DNA of 64,000 bases from positions 102,694,239 to 102,758,238 of the forward strand of contig NC_081413.1 of assembly GCF_030272615.1 (NCBI RefSeq). The letters are read 5' to 3'. Origin of the DNA: Cryptomeria japonica. Lineage: Eukaryota > Streptophyta > Pinopsida > Cupressales > Cupressaceae. The position numbers and the translations under genes are program-made. Numbering within the stretch: the first letter of the stretch is position 1; every line of letters starts with the position of its first letter. Shown here piece after piece: positions 34,701-46,828 of this stretch. The notes beneath the pieces were generated by a model. It saw only the letters and a list, made by a program, of their open reading frames with translations, had not been told where the DNA came from and searched no databases.

Positions 34701-35320
34701 GAAGGATTAGATGAGCCAAAAGGTTCACCTTCATCCCAACCACCAAGTAAAGTCGCCAAAAAGAGCTCCTCGGTCGCCTTCCTTCTAACTCGCTTAGCAC
34801 TCAGAGCACTCAGAATCTGAGTTGAGTCGCTTCACTGCACTATCAGAATCATACAAGGTCGCACCAGATCCAAGATCAAAACACAGCCCAAGTATGGAGC
34901 CACCACAAGTCATGCTTGTCTCAGGTAAGCCTATCCCAATATCAGATTGAATTCCTCCATTTTGATCGCCACAAGGTTGACTGGAGCCTGCCATGACCTG
35001 GTCCTCATGACAACATTCGAGATCTCGCCATTGACCTTTCGTGCGATAGCAGTAACCGCCTTGAAACTAGACTTTGTCAGATCCATCTTGAGCCCAAGTG
35101 ACTTCGCTCGGCTCACAGATATGTAATTATGTGTAGCCCTAAAATCAACCATCGCCAAGACCTTCTTTCTTCCAAAGAATGTCTCGATGAAGCCTAAGTC
35201 ATGTCGACTTGATGCACCTGCATTCGGATTCGCTACCTCCTGTACAACATTTAGCAACTGCAAAACACCCATCTTAGGCTGAAATTTTTGGTGCTCGGCC
35301 ACCAAGGAATTGATGCGAGT
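31749..35320 (-). pseudogene. chromovirus Pol (PR-RT-RNH-INT-chromodomain), catalytic sites broken
   Basis: Minus-strand order: protease, where the usual D-S/T-G-A site reads DFRATH (about 35,135-35,150); reverse transcriptase 34,759-33,890, with motif A reading KLNLRQ in place of Asp (34,311-34,328) and the usual double-Asp box reading YLDILVYS, one Asp codon missing (34,108-34,131). Then RNase H ([23 protein letters not shown]); integrase with zinc region (ECHDSTWARHPG ... TCLTC) and core (SVSMDFI; YRDTRFTS; DGKVERIN); and a chromodomain-like end (REFLIIFYGKPRESSSW). Stops include TAG at 34,931, 33,236, 33,113, 32,978, 32,240 and 32,195; TGA near 34,912 and 34,834 and at 32,957, 32,366 and 31,826; TAA at 33,890 and 32,624. 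All are explicable as single transitions. No net frameshift is seen. Confidence 0.9.
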
Positions 35321-36363
35321 CCGCTCAGGGCACTCTCGAGCCCAATGTCTAGATTGTCCACAAATAAAACAACTGTTGTCTGCCTTCTTATCTTTCGCAG
35401 GTTTGTCATTTTTCGCCTTCTTGGGTGGTTGGTTCCCAGTCGGCTTATTCTTTTTCTACTCTTCCGCCTTCGGTTGCGGACCAACATTCCGCTTATCTTT
35501 CTTCCAATGAAAGTTTTTACGCTGATATGCCGAGTCAAATTGAGCTCTGCCAAATCCTTTGGTAGCATCACCCTTATAGTCTAGCAAGCCGTTAGCCAAG
35601 GTGATCGCTTGAGCCAATGTCTGCACATTCTGCCTCCGCATCTCATCGGCAACCCAAGGTTGCAAGTTCCTCACAAACAAGTACAACTTCTCAAAGTCAT
35701 TTATCTTGGTGCATTCCAAGTCCAACACTTGGAACTCACGGACGTAGTCTCGAATCTTCTTGGTATGCTTCAGCTCATCAAAGTGAGCTCGAGCCACCCA
35801 ATCCGAGTTGCTTGGACGGAACTAATCTTGTAGAGCTGCCTTCAGTTCGAGCCAATTCTTAATCGACCGCATTGTTTTCCCAGCTCCCTCGTATGCCAGA
35901 TGCGTTCGCCAACAAAGCTTCGCACTTCCCGTGAAGCATGAGGCCACCTTTCAGACTTGCGCCTCATCAACCAGCTCAAGTGCACTCGACAAGTATTCTT
36001 CTAGATCCCAGAAGAAGTTATCCAATACTTTGTCATCACGATCACCATCATATGATCCAATCGATGCTAATGTCTTGGAACTCTGCGTTCCAACCTGGAG
36101 TAGTGTACTGTGAAGTGACTGCCCTTCCTTTAAGAACTTGATCTCATCGCGATGCACCTCCACACTCTGATGGATCTTGTCTACAACATCAAACATTTTT
36201 TGAGTCTTGATACAATGCTCTCGAACCGTTCCTCTCAAGCCTCCAAGTCAGAAATCCGCCATTCATGATCCTAGAGCTAACGCTTGGAATGCGACCCATG
36301 CTGATCATGTTCTTGTTGTTCCTTGACTTCCTCCTGATGTCCCTCATCTAGAGGTTTTGCCAT
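35321..36363 (-). pseudogene. chromovirus Gag with CCHC knuckle
   Basis: A likely start is ATG 36,363 (MAKPLDEGH), 34 bases inside the primer site; the frame shifts near 36,190 and then continues. The capsid part includes HLAYEGAGKT, NWLELK and ELKHTKKIRDYVREF, typical of plant chromovirus Gag (retrotransposon gag family). The knuckle is canonical: CFICGQSRHWAREC at about 35,326-35,373. Stops: TGA 35,951-35,953, TAG 35,822-35,824, TAG 35,456-35,458. Gag and Pol share one frame, as expected for a chromovirus polyprotein. Confidence 0.85.
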
Positions 36364-36396
36364 CGAGTTCCTTTGCAAGTCCTTTGCAAAGTTTTT

Positions 36397-36408
36397 CTCT
36401 GATACCAA
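36397..36408 (-). other. primer-binding site, initiator Met tRNA
   Basis: TTGGTATCAGAG on the minus strand, one base inside the 5' LTR. Confidence 0.9.
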
Positions 36409-36409
36409 T

Positions 36410-37382
36410 TGTCATATACCTTATCAGCGAGATCTGCGCGACACTGGAATTGGGCGTCTTAGGTGCACAAAGGCTTGCAGACAACCAACCCAGACTACGC
36501 CTTCTTGTACCTAATCAGATCGGAACTCAATGTCACCTTAAAAGAATGTTGCCAAGTTGCCAATGCGGAAACCAAATCAATGAGGAATCAAAACAACTCA
36601 GATGCAATGCAAAACTCAAGATGCACAAGATCACACAAAGTTGGTCGGCAAACACGGATGCTTTTCAATTATGCAAAACCAACATTACAAAACCAAAGCC
36701 AAGCGTGTTGTGTTCAGAAACACGAGTTGCCTTAAGGTCTGAAGTTAACAAAATACTTAGTCAGACTTATTACAATGAATTCACTCAGAGCTCACAGCTT
36801 AGTCCCGAGTCCCACAGTTAGACCTCCTCGGCTCGCCTTGCTGCCTTTCGCCTAGCTACGCTCCGCTCTGAACTTTCGCTCTGATCTAATCTGCCTTCCA
36901 CTGCATGATCAAATGACTAAGGCATCCCGCCTTATATAGCCAAGTTGCCTCGCGATGCATCACATGGATGAACATTTTCCCCACCGTAGATCTTGTAATG
37001 GCTTGATCGCACGGCACACAAAAATCATGCGAGATGATTCGTGCGCTCCAACGGTCGGCTCAACACGCTAAGCAAGTCGGCCCAACATAGGACTTGCATA
37101 AACATGCGATCCGCCCCATAACGTGTGCCAGAATAGGTCTGCACCCAATTGCAAACCCCTCGGTACACGATCCATGAAATCGGCCCACCAAATGCATAAC
37201 CGCTCAAGCTGCAAAGCACCTCGGTACTTGTCCCAACTCAAGTCAGCCCCAAATGCATAAGTGCTCCCATGTAGATCCACTTAGACTAAAAAACTGCCAT
37301 CTGAACTCGGCTAAGTGTTCAGGTCAGTGAACACACAAAAAGACTTCGTCCCAAAATGAATGCAAAGTCTAGGTCCGTTACA
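36410..37382 (-). repeat. chromovirus 5' LTR, 973 bp
   Basis: Exactly the same length as the 3' LTR. Minus-strand ends are TGTAACGGACC ... GGTATATGACA. Frames seen inside either LTR are by-products of a GC-richer LTR. Confidence 0.93.
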
Positions 37383-37387
37383 CTAAT

Positions 37388-38303
37388 GATGCACAAGGAT
37401 ACATACAACTAACAGTTAAAGAATTGTAATACAATTAAACAATTGTAATCTAAAATTCACCATAAAATAGTTTTTACTGAACCAAATAGCACATATGAGT
37501 ATTAGGTGAAACTATATTCTAAATTAATTAAATATTTAAAACTCATAATCAAGATAAAAGAGGTGTATAGTAAAGTAACTCATACAATATCAAATGTAGA
37601 GACTTTTTTCTTTTATATCTAAATTGAGAAAACAATTCAATAATAACGAGTTAATGAAAATTGGGTGCAATCGATTGCAATTGGATGCAATTTCAGTATA
37701 TGTTAGGGGCAATAAATAAGGCTAAATATAAAGCTTTTGTGGAAGGAAATTATCTTATATCTTAATAAAGAGTTTATTTCTTTTAAAAAAACATAGAGAA
37801 CACAATTGGTTTTGAGGTAGTGTTGGAAAAATTGTAGTTTATATTTTAATAAAAGTATTTGAATGATTTATGTTAGTATTAATAAGGCAGTTTGGAGAAG
37901 TTTCGAGAATGCAATGATTATATAAGCATTTGCACAATAATTTATTATTAAAATATGATTAATAAAAATATTGTATACATATTGTTGTGCACATTATGAA
38001 TTAAATTTCAACTATCATATACACATCATTTTTCAGCAGGTAGAATACTCAATATGTTCAAAAAGCCTTGATTTCCAATCCTAATTGAACCTTAGACCAT
38101 AAGCACCATATGCATTATTAGAAATATCAAAGAAATAAATTTTACATTAAATTTTATGTAAAAATAAACAAATAAATGTAAGAGGTGGAATTTGAATTTT
38201 TTTATTCAGAAATTGAAATAATTCTGTTTGCTAGATACCCATATTTAAAGGAGTAGTTGAAACTGCATAGTTTTTGAGTCAAAGTCATTGACTCAATTTT
38301 AAC
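37388..38303. other. AT-rich DNA without identifiable gene
   Basis: No coding frame or repeat boundary. Confidence 0.4.
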
Positions 38304-38716
38304 TACTCATTAAATATAGATCAATAAATTTGACTCAAAAATCAAGTAATTGAACATTTAATGAAATAAGATGTAAAGACAAAGAGCAAGATGTAAAAGA
38401 TAAAAGATAGAGTTTGAGTTCTTGATTGAAATGAAACTATCTGATGTTACTCATAAAATATAGATCAATAGTTTAATTCAAAAACTAAGTAATTGAACAT
38501 TACATGAAATAAGATGTAAAGACAAACAGCGAGATATAAAAGATAAAAGATAGAGTTTAAGTTCTTGATTGAAATGAAACTATCTGCTGTTACACATAAA
38601 ATATAGATCAATGGTTTAACTCAAAAACTAAGTAATTGAACATTAGATAAAATAAGATGTAAAGACAAACAGAAAAATATAAAAAATAAAAGATAGAGTT
38701 TAAGTTCTTGATATAA
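38304..38716. repeat. 143-bp tandem repeat, about three units
   Basis: AAGTAATTGAACATT occurs at 38,344, 38,487 and 38,630, and the whole unit (ATATAGATCAATA ... GTTCTTGAT) repeats around it at a 143-base period. Units differ at a modest number of positions. It lies about 400 bases downstream of the bHLH gene end. Confidence 0.8.
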
Positions 38717-39095
38717 TCCATCCATTGTTTCCAGATAAAAAGGTGGGAGTTGTAATAGTATTGTCCACTAGATGTCTTTAGAGACTGAAATGAACACGGT
38801 AAAAGGACAATTGTATTGGTTGGATGGTACTTAAATCACAGAAGAGAATGAACAGATCAAGCATATAGAAAGAATTTCAAGATCCCGTATGAACAAGTGA
38901 CAAACCAACAAGCTTATTATATTCAAAGTATTTAAGTACGATTCAAGGACAGCCTCCACCATTAATTATGATATAACAAAGCAATCAGCAATATCAACTA
39001 AATATTCTAACACTGTAACAACAGTAAACCACATTCATACTGAATTTAGAAACATTATTGCCTGTATTACTTGGTGGGATAAATTATGATGACGT

Positions 39096-39544
39096 TCATG
39101 GTCGATTTTTCTCACTTAGCTCGTTCACATTTCCTTCCACCGCTTCAGTTTCCTGAACAAACAATAAAAGCCAGGCTAGGAGAAAAAATGTATGCATAGT
39201 GATAGTTTGCATGTGTAGAAGTAAAGTAGTTAAAGAATTCAAGAAATATTAAAAAGAATACCTAACACATAAATTGTAAAAATCTATTAACTATTTATCC
39301 TGTCTTGGGGCAGTGCAAATAAAAATTGCTCTGCTAGATTTTGTTCTACTAATTGTGTGCTGAATAATAATGTTACCTCTTGAAGAAAAGCATCGAAAAC
39401 AAATAGCTTATCGCAAGAAATATTGGCTTGCACTACCGTCAACCCCATTGATTCTATTGTTTCCAATATGGAAGTGATTGCTCCCTCCCATTTTAGAGAT
39501 GATACATGTAACCTCCATCCATTTCCATCTTCTCGCATCTCCAC
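39096..39544 (-). CDS. bHLH-type transcription factor, last two exons (ACT-like domain)
   Basis: Two minus-strand exons fit together in phase 0. The first is 39,544-39,377 (56 codons), after an acceptor ATGCAG and before a donor GAG/GTAACA. The second is 39,152-39,096 (19 codons with the TGA), after an acceptor TTGTTCAG; the intron is 224 bases. The first exon reads like the C-terminal ACT-like dimerisation domain of plant bHLH factors: VEMREDGNGWRLHVSS, then a helix ending ESMGLTVVQANIS and a strand VFDAFLQE. The final exon is acidic. The DNA-binding basic helix-loop-helix itself was not found upstream; it may lie across long introns or be lost. Without it, a pseudogene or another ACT-like protein remains possible. 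Confidence 0.5.
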
Positions 39545-41659
39545 CTGCATTATATAGGCATATAAATGTGCCTTTATTTACATATCACCCCTCTAGAAAT
39601 AATGATGACATTTCCAATTCAGCATGAGCTAGTTTTACCAACATATAGCTTAAAACAACAACGCAGAAAAGGGAATCCAAAGCTCTTTCTTAATTGACAA
39701 TGATTATAAATTAGAGGAAGTTGTTACGGAAACCCTAGACTTTAGAACTTGAATGTGGAGACCAAACTGTTGATATACAATGTCTTTATAACATGACTTT
39801 TAATAATGATTTTCGCCTTTGTCATGATGGATTGTTGAATGTAATGAGAAATGTAGATAAAATTGTATAAACTGTGAAAAACTTATTGCTGTTTTAAGAA
39901 TTTTAACTGCCCTTTGAATAAAATAGAAATAATATTGTTTATGGAGTCAAATTAGAAACTAATTTAGAGGGCATAAAATGTGAAAAACTCATTGCTGTTT
40001 TAAGCATTTTAACTGCCCTTTGAATACAATAGGAATAATATTGTTTATGCATTCAACCTAATACAGTTCTAACTTCTACATCTATTGAGTCAAAATAGAA
40101 ACTAATTTAGTGAGCAAAATGCTACAAATCTATGAGACTGGAACAAACCACAAGCTGGACGAACCCAAATTTTTAGTGAATCCGAATAGTCAAACTACCA
40201 AACAAAAACAGAAAAGAAGATCCATTACTGAAAAATGTTCTTTTGACAGTTAACGTTATTGCCATACATGACCTCAAGGCTTCTTACTATAAGCCATATT
40301 TATGGTTACTTTTGAATTATTCTAGAACTCCTTACCATAAAACCCTAGCTGTTTTGAACGCAAACTCTGACAAATAATGTAAACTATTCAAATCTCTACA
40401 CCTTTCTGAATTATCTTTTGCAGTGCGCCATCACATGGCTGCTTGCATTGCGCTATCACATGGCTACTTTCAAAAGCCACAAATTATGCTTTAGAAAGGA
40501 TTAAGAACAAATCTGAGAATTTCAAATTTATGGTTTTTTGGGATTAGAAAAAACTTTCATACAATCTAATTTAGAAATAGTTGCGCTAATCATTATCATT
40601 GTTGTTTGTCTAATCTGATTAAAAAAAAGCAGTGATAATCATTATGAATTATGAAAATTTGATATGATTAATTTAGAACTTGATGACAAGATAAAAGCTC
40701 AACTTATCTCAACATGTTTAATATTGCCAGATCCAGAGAAAGCTATCATACTAAACAATAATTGCAAATCAGTATCCTCACAGTCATTAGTACATGCTCA
40801 AGATCTATTAGAGATAGATTCAAAATTTGAAGATTGTATTTTGTCACTCATCTCAATAGAAGGAAACTCAAAATTTGTTTCTGATGATAGATCATTCTGA
40901 AATTTGATCCCAAATATTGATATTAAAAGTTACACACTGAACAGAAATCTGTTATCATGAATTAGAACTATAAATAGCAGGATGTTACCAATATGATATG
41001 AGAAATCAAGCACTCCTATATTTGATAATTGAAGATGAAGCGAACTTTCTATCTAAGCAAAGATATAAAGGATGGACATGAGATTTTTACAGTCAATGAG
41101 ATACCAAATTTCATCAATGTTTTGGAACATGCTTCAAAATCTATGATCAGGCAGTGATGGACATGAGATTTTTACAGTCAATGAGATACCAAATTTCATC
41201 AATGTTTTGGAACGTGCTTCAAAATCTATGATCAGGCAGTGAGACAAAAAAATCGAAATCTATGATCAGAGAAATGATTACAAAGACATGGTATATCCAA
41301 TGAGCATATCAGAACTATATCTGGAATCTGCATTACAAGAAAATCCAGTACTTATAGCTGACATCAATCATATAGAGTGTGTTATGCAGAGATAATTTCC
41401 ATGAAGTAGTGATGTGGATGATCATATATAAACTGAAAATGAAATTTTCTTTGAATTCTTGTAGATCTAGACCTGGCCTACCCTAGAAGCACAAATAAAA
41501 ACTATTATTTTCTATCATGCAGTAGCATCTGGTAGCTCAAATTACACTTGCACTCCCCAAAAATAAAAATTCTAGTAATTGGGAACTTGAGAGAAAAGCA
41601 TTTGTCCTACTTTACCTCAAGCTCAGATCAAACTAAATCAAGTCTAAACAAACTAGGTA
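39545..41659. other. possible intron or intergenic DNA
   Basis: If the bHLH gene is complete this would be intron. A short duplicated stretch (CTCATTGCTGTTTTAAG, about 39,880 and 39,985) is present. A 78-codon plus-strand frame (40,664-40,900) has no family resemblance. Confidence 0.35.
41071..41240. repeat. 85-bp tandem duplication
   Basis: GATGGACATGAGATTTTTAC begins at 41,071 and again at 41,156. I see one difference inside the pair (AACATG versus AACGTG). Confidence 0.85.
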
Positions 41660-42072
41660 TCACAAAAAAGTTGGTTTGGATGTATTTCTTGCCTTGGGTT
41701 CTGCTTGATTGGATTCCTCATTGAGAATAGCATCCCTCTCTGCAACAAGTAAGCTATAGAGGTCTCGTACATGTTTTGAGACTTGAGCCACTGGACGCAT
41801 GTCACTACAGTCCCCCAGGTGATGTTGATCAATTTTTTGAAAAGCATCCCTAAGAAGGCTAGGATCCCTCACTGCTTCAAACATTTCAGGCTTTTGTAAC
41901 CCCAGCATTTGCACTTTTTCTACCTGCTCCTGCAGTTTCTCCAAGACATTTGACATCTTCCAAGTTTCAACAACAAGATCTCTCCTTGTTAGATCTCTTA
42001 CAAGCCTACCTCAGCTATACTTTGATTGTAGAGTTGTACCCAAAAGTGATTGAAGAAATTCTTGGTGCTGCT
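41660..42072 (-). CDS. unrecognised exon or gene fragment
   Basis: A 98-codon frame begins at ATG 41,956. The same frame extends upstream, across one TGA, to an acceptor-like TTTGTAG/CAG near 42,075, giving a coherent helical sequence. It is rich in charged and Leu residues (EKLQEQVEKVQ, KHVRDLYSLLVAERDAIL) and looks like real, conserved-style protein, not a chance frame. I do not recognise the family. It lies on the same strand as the bHLH exons but does not resemble a bHLH N-terminus. The upstream TGA suggests a pseudogene, or that the exon begins further in. Confidence 0.35.
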
Positions 42073-42123
42073 ACAAAGAGAGAGATCCCATGCCCGTTGT
42101 TTATGAATCCTAATCTCATCATT

Positions 42124-42471
42124 TCAACAACCATATTGTTTTCTGACCGTCGTAATGTGATAATGCTGATGTAATGGTGGGCTTATTACTGTTTTTTTGT
42201 CAGAAGGTAAAAGTTTAATCTCTGCTGCAATCTGATCATGAAAGAAAATCTCTTTTTGATCAAGTTTTAATTTTATTAGTCGGTGGACAGATTTTCTTTT
42301 GTCTTGCATTTCATTTACTATCCAGTCAGTCAAATCAACAGATGAAAAATAAAATACACAGAATGTCCTATCTTCACTATTATCTATTGACCATGGTGCC
42401 ACCAGTCCTATTGGTAGGCTATAGGCTTCCTTTTTTATGCCTCTCATGGTACATCTAAGCATGGGAGCCAT
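42124..42471 (-). CDS. unrecognised 115-aa ORF
   Basis: ATG-started minus-strand frame just upstream of the preceding fragment. The residues (for example PIGLVAPWSIDNSEDRTFCV, then FSSVDLTDWIV) have protein-like composition, and the end may be an exon end: an AACAG/TAATAAG stretch near 42,190 precedes low-quality residues. It may be another exon of the same unknown gene. No function assigned. Confidence 0.3.
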   Translation of the reverse strand: MAPMLRCTMRGIKKEAYSLPIGLVAPWSIDNSEDRTFCVFYFSSVDLTDWIVNEMQDKRKSVHRLIKLKLDQKEIFFHDQIAAEIKLLPSDKKTVISPPLHQHYHITTVRKQYGC

Positions 42472-42474
42472 GTA

Positions 42475-42890
42475 TGGAATTTTAAGTCATGTGGACCCAC
42501 ATAATGCCCTTGGCAGATTATTCTAACCTACTGTTGCATTTTGTCCTCGACAAGGAACTCTAACCTAACGTTATTACTGTTTGTGGGGTTGTACACAGCT
42601 TTCTTTTTAGTCAATTTACATTTGTGTTCATATTAATAATATAGTCTGATCAAAATTGGATTATGTCCCCACACAAAAGTATGACCTAAACTCAAATCTC
42701 ACCACACTTTTATCTCAAAGTTCAAACCTTGATGAACCTTGATGAAACCATTTCACTGTAAGATCAATTTTAAACTTAATAAAGCTTCTAATAACATTCT
42801 TTTTGTCTAGACGCCTTAATGATCTATCATTAGAAAGAGGATTAAAGTACCTGTAGAATTGCAAAACAAATTCTTTAAAAAGAAAGAGAG
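42475..42890. other. no identifiable gene
   Basis: Only short frames. Confidence 0.4.
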
Positions 42891-42974
42891 GATTGACACA
42901 ATGTATAAGGGTTCTATGATAGGATTTAGGAACTGGATTGACACAATGTATAAGGGTTCTATGATAGGATTTAG
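42891..42974. repeat. 45-bp tandem duplication
   Basis: GATTGACACAATGTATAAGG starts at 42,891 and 42,936 and the following 20 bases also match, giving two nearly full units. Confidence 0.85.
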
Positions 42975-45363
42975 GATCAAGAAACTTAGTGTCATATACA
43001 AAAAAGTCAATAAATTGAAAAAAATAATTTTTAAAATGGTGAAAAGCAGTCTAAGAAGAAAAAATTAGGTGAAGAAGATGGAAAGAAAAATTAAATTATA
43101 AAAAGAAATATAATGAAAATAATAAATAATAGCGATTTAATGAAAAGTCATAATGTTGAAAATAATAAATATAAATATTTAATAAAAATAAAAATCAAAA
43201 GGAATTAAATAATAATTAATTTACAAAATAATATCAAATTGAAATTATTACTACTAAATTTTTATTTATGGAATATGTCTATTAGGGAAAATAAATCTAA
43301 TTTCCCTAATATCTAATGTAATAGATTAGGGGAAAGTTGAACATGTAGAAATTATCATCATATGGACTGAAGATGAAAGAAGGAAAGAGGAGCATTGGAA
43401 ATTTGGCGAGGTTTGCTTTTAGAGAGCTGTGAAGGAATTTTAAGGGAAATTGAAACTCAAGGGAAAATAGAGAAGACTTATTATAAAAGATCTAGCTTCC
43501 AAAAGGCTCAACTCTTGCCATGATCACAAACGAAACCTTATCATCCCAAGGAGATGTGAGCAGAAGAATATCCTTGATTTGGATGCCACAATCCTTGAGG
43601 TTTTGATGAGGAGACTTAGAAAATATGTTTTTATTTATCAAATAGGGTGGATTCTAGTCATCATGGGAAAAGGTATAGTATTGGTGCAAGGAGAAATGCA
43701 TTAAAGAAATCAAAATAAAATCATTACCAAGAGGTTTTTTTTCTATTCGAGTGTAATTTGTTGGATTAAGAGGAAGAGATCATCAATAGGGGACTATTTT
43801 TAATGGACAAGATCAAGTTTCGGGGACCAAAATTCAATCCCCTCTCCCACCCTCTAAATAATATCCAATGTAGATTTAATTTATATAATTTACCATCAAA
43901 TTATTGAGTAAACTAAACAATTATTGTTCCTCTATACTTTTCAATTGATTTCATTTGCTTTTTTGTTCTTTTCAATTTTTTCTTTTAATCTCTCAACTTT
44001 TATCAATTATTTCTTCTCTTTATTGTCTATTTTTCACATCAAGAGTTAGGTAATATGTCTCATTCACATCAACAACCCCCTTAAGTACAACTTAGGGATG
44101 AACAAGCAAATACAAGGATGAATCTTGACAATAAGGCCTTATGAGGTACTTGTGTATAAAATATCTCCCACAAATGAAGTAAAGGGGAAATACATAAAGG
44201 AAAAAAACCATCTCCAAAAGATATGTCATTATAGGATTGTGTCAAGTATAAAATATATATTTTTCCCACACATCCTATTGTCTAGCTTTTCAATTAGGAG
44301 GACAAGGTTTAGGGTCTATCCTATCTAATGGATAAATCCATTATCATAGTCAAATCTAAAGCATTTGAATAACTATGGAGAGAGTTGGTATAGGCCATTT
44401 GGTATTGTAATAGACTAATGACTAATAGGTTTCAAAATATGGGTGATAAATTGAATATTTGGATAGTGTATTTACAACACCAAACATTAAGTGTAAAATA
44501 AAAGAGCACAGCGAAAAGGTATACACTTTTTTCCTCTACATTTTGGATCCATATTAGTGTGCATTAACCTACATGAATCATGAATGTTGAAATCATGCAA
44601 TCTATAAAGGATGTGAGAATATAGATTTAAGGATATGTGATAGGATGATATCTCATGATTTCTTTGTGATTTGGTAGTGAAACATCTCCAACCTACACAA
44701 ACAAATAATTAATAAAATTGATAAAAAAATCTACATGAATAACACACACATATATGATCATAATTATTTTCTTTATATTGTATTGCATGTAAAGGACATG
44801 ATTGAAATATGCATCAAATATAGACCTACTTCAAACCAAGTACATAAAAACCTCATAATGATAAAGTGATTTGTTGATGAGTTAATAGATTAGATGTGGT
44901 TGCTCAATATTCCAGGATCATGATGTATACATAAGATGGTTCAATAAAAAAATGGATAGCATATGTAATAGTATCACAAGAATTGATATGAAAATGGGAT
45001 GAGAGGCCTCTAACTTATAAAATTTATAAGAAGAAAATCAATGGCCTAGATAGATTGGTTGATGGATGACTCAAATTGATTAAGGATTAGGGTTTGGCTC
45101 AAAGTTATAGTCATGTGATATGGGATAGGGTTTAATACGGATGAGGGAAACATCGGGGTATATCCTAATGTGAAGGGCCAATATTTGGGGATTTAGTATG
45201 AAATGGATGGATGATACAACAAATCTAGTTTGACTTTTGTGCCAAAGGAAGAATGGAACAATTGAAGGACTCAGATCGACTGACAGGGGCAAATTCAAGC
45301 TCTAATCCGAACTACTCTAACCGATATAGGATAGGAAGGGCCTCCCACCCACAATTAAATAGA
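42975..45363. other. AT-rich DNA without identifiable gene
   Basis: Short frames only; poly-A and AAAT runs dominate 43,000-43,300. No element ends were recognised. Confidence 0.4.
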
Positions 45364-45384
45364 GGGGGGGGGGGGGGGGGGGGG
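45364..45384. repeat. G homopolymer, 21 bases
   Basis: An uninterrupted run of 21 G. True length is uncertain because such runs are prone to sequencing error. Confidence 0.9.
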
Positions 45385-46828
45385 TTTGCTCCCCGAGGGG
45401 TAGATTCAATGAATCTAGATAAGGTCATAGTTAGTCACGTGGCTCTTAATAATTTAAAAAGTAATAAAATTATTCAATTTACTATTGGAGAAGGGTTATG
45501 TGGGAGGATGAATTAATTAAATAAATAATTTAGCTAGATGGATAATGTAGACTAATTCATTAAATAAATAAAATTTATATTTAATTTATTAGGTGATGGA
45601 GAAAATATATTTAAAAATTAAATAAATATAATTTATTTATTTAATTTAGAAAATAAGATAAGCATGTCACAAGGTGGTATTAGGAGGATGAATGATTAGG
45701 TGATGTTAGAAATGTCTAAGGGAACATACCAATTTTAGGTGTCTATATATGCTAAGCATGAAATTGATCAAATCTAAAGTGCAACAATATGTTGATTCTA
45801 GGTCTATAATGGAACCACATGTGAGGATATAACTAATTTCACTCTCACAAAACCAAGTAAATATGCAAATAGGAAGATTGTGATGTTTTGGGTTGCCATG
45901 GATTGGAACTTGTGTCTCCATATGAGTGGAGTTTTGTGGAGATTTTTTTACTAGTATGGATCCACAACATACAAAAATACGATATCATATAAGATTTAAT
46001 ACTAAAATCATGATACATAAATTTGTCATATATTTGGAGCTAGTGTGGTGCCCCTAATCTATACATATATAAAAACATGTAAAGTTGAGAAAGTATAAAA
46101 TATGTAATATGCCCCTTATAATGACCAATAATTTTTTATATAAAACACTTGTTATACAACCAAAAATTTAAAATCAAATAAAAATATCAAACATTAAATT
46201 ATTGTGATGTGTACATGTATGCATCATTGTCATGTATGACACTACATATCGTTGAACACATACAAAAGGGAATTATTAGAATTACACAAGGGAAGGTTAG
46301 CTTTGAATTTGAGTGTAAGTGGAATGAAACACCATGTGGCATAGATGTGGAGTTGAATATAAGAAGTATATGGAATATGTAATTAGTGACATCTACATGG
46401 TGTCTACCCATCTAGGTTCTATATAAGGAGTGATAAGGATATGCCTCACAAGACATAATCATGCAAATCTAAGTATGTATAATTACAAAAATGACCAAGA
46501 AAAACTCTTGCTGGTAAAACACAACACAAATGCAGAGAATCTTTTCTTACAAGTTCATTTATACACATACAAATTGGATAGTAGACACAAATGTATTAAA
46601 AAATTATTTTCATTCATATCCAGAAAATTCATAAGCATCTCCAACTTATTAACAATATGGTCATTCAATGACCTTCCTTAAATATTCAATCAATCTTCTC
46701 TCTCACGCTTTCCTCTATATTTGTGCTATATTCTTAGTCTCCAAGTCTTCCTTTCAATCACAATCCAAATAATGGTTCTTCAATGTGCATCACAAAACAT
46801 TCCTTCCTTTCTTGGTCACAACCCTTGT
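45385..46828. other. possible LTR relic ending near 45,748; otherwise unassigned
   Basis: ACCAATTTTAGGTGTCTATA at about 45,730-45,748 resembles the end of the solo LTR (ACCAATTTTGAGTGCCTACA at 6,755) and the ATTTTTATACGTCTACA end at 57,112. The AT-rich stretch before it (45,500-45,700) is also LTR-like. No opposite end was found. Confidence 0.3.

Larger units (their letters stand above)
30770..37382 (-). mobile_element. complete Ty3/Gypsy chromovirus, target duplication CTAAT
   Basis: Two 973-bp LTRs bound a 4.7-kb interior coding Gag, protease, reverse transcriptase, RNase H, integrase and a chromodomain-like C-terminus, the Ty3/Gypsy chromovirus order. Flanking CTAAT at 30,765-30,769 and 37,383-37,387 is a perfect 5-bp target duplication, so both ends are exact. 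The LTRs differ at roughly 60-70 positions by eye (about 6-7%), mostly transitions, indicating an old insertion. Apart from one shift near 36,190, a single frame runs from about 36,190 to 31,750 with no net frameshift, yet with about 16 stops. GC content is much higher than the surroundings. Confidence 0.95.

Noticed and set aside
41660-41956. N-terminal exon of the bHLH gene
   Set aside because: No basic region or helix-loop-helix pattern, and it ends in a stop in the frame that looks coding.
45253-45516. ORF with a poly-Gly run
   Set aside because: Depends on the 21-G homopolymer, whose length is unreliable; no domain.
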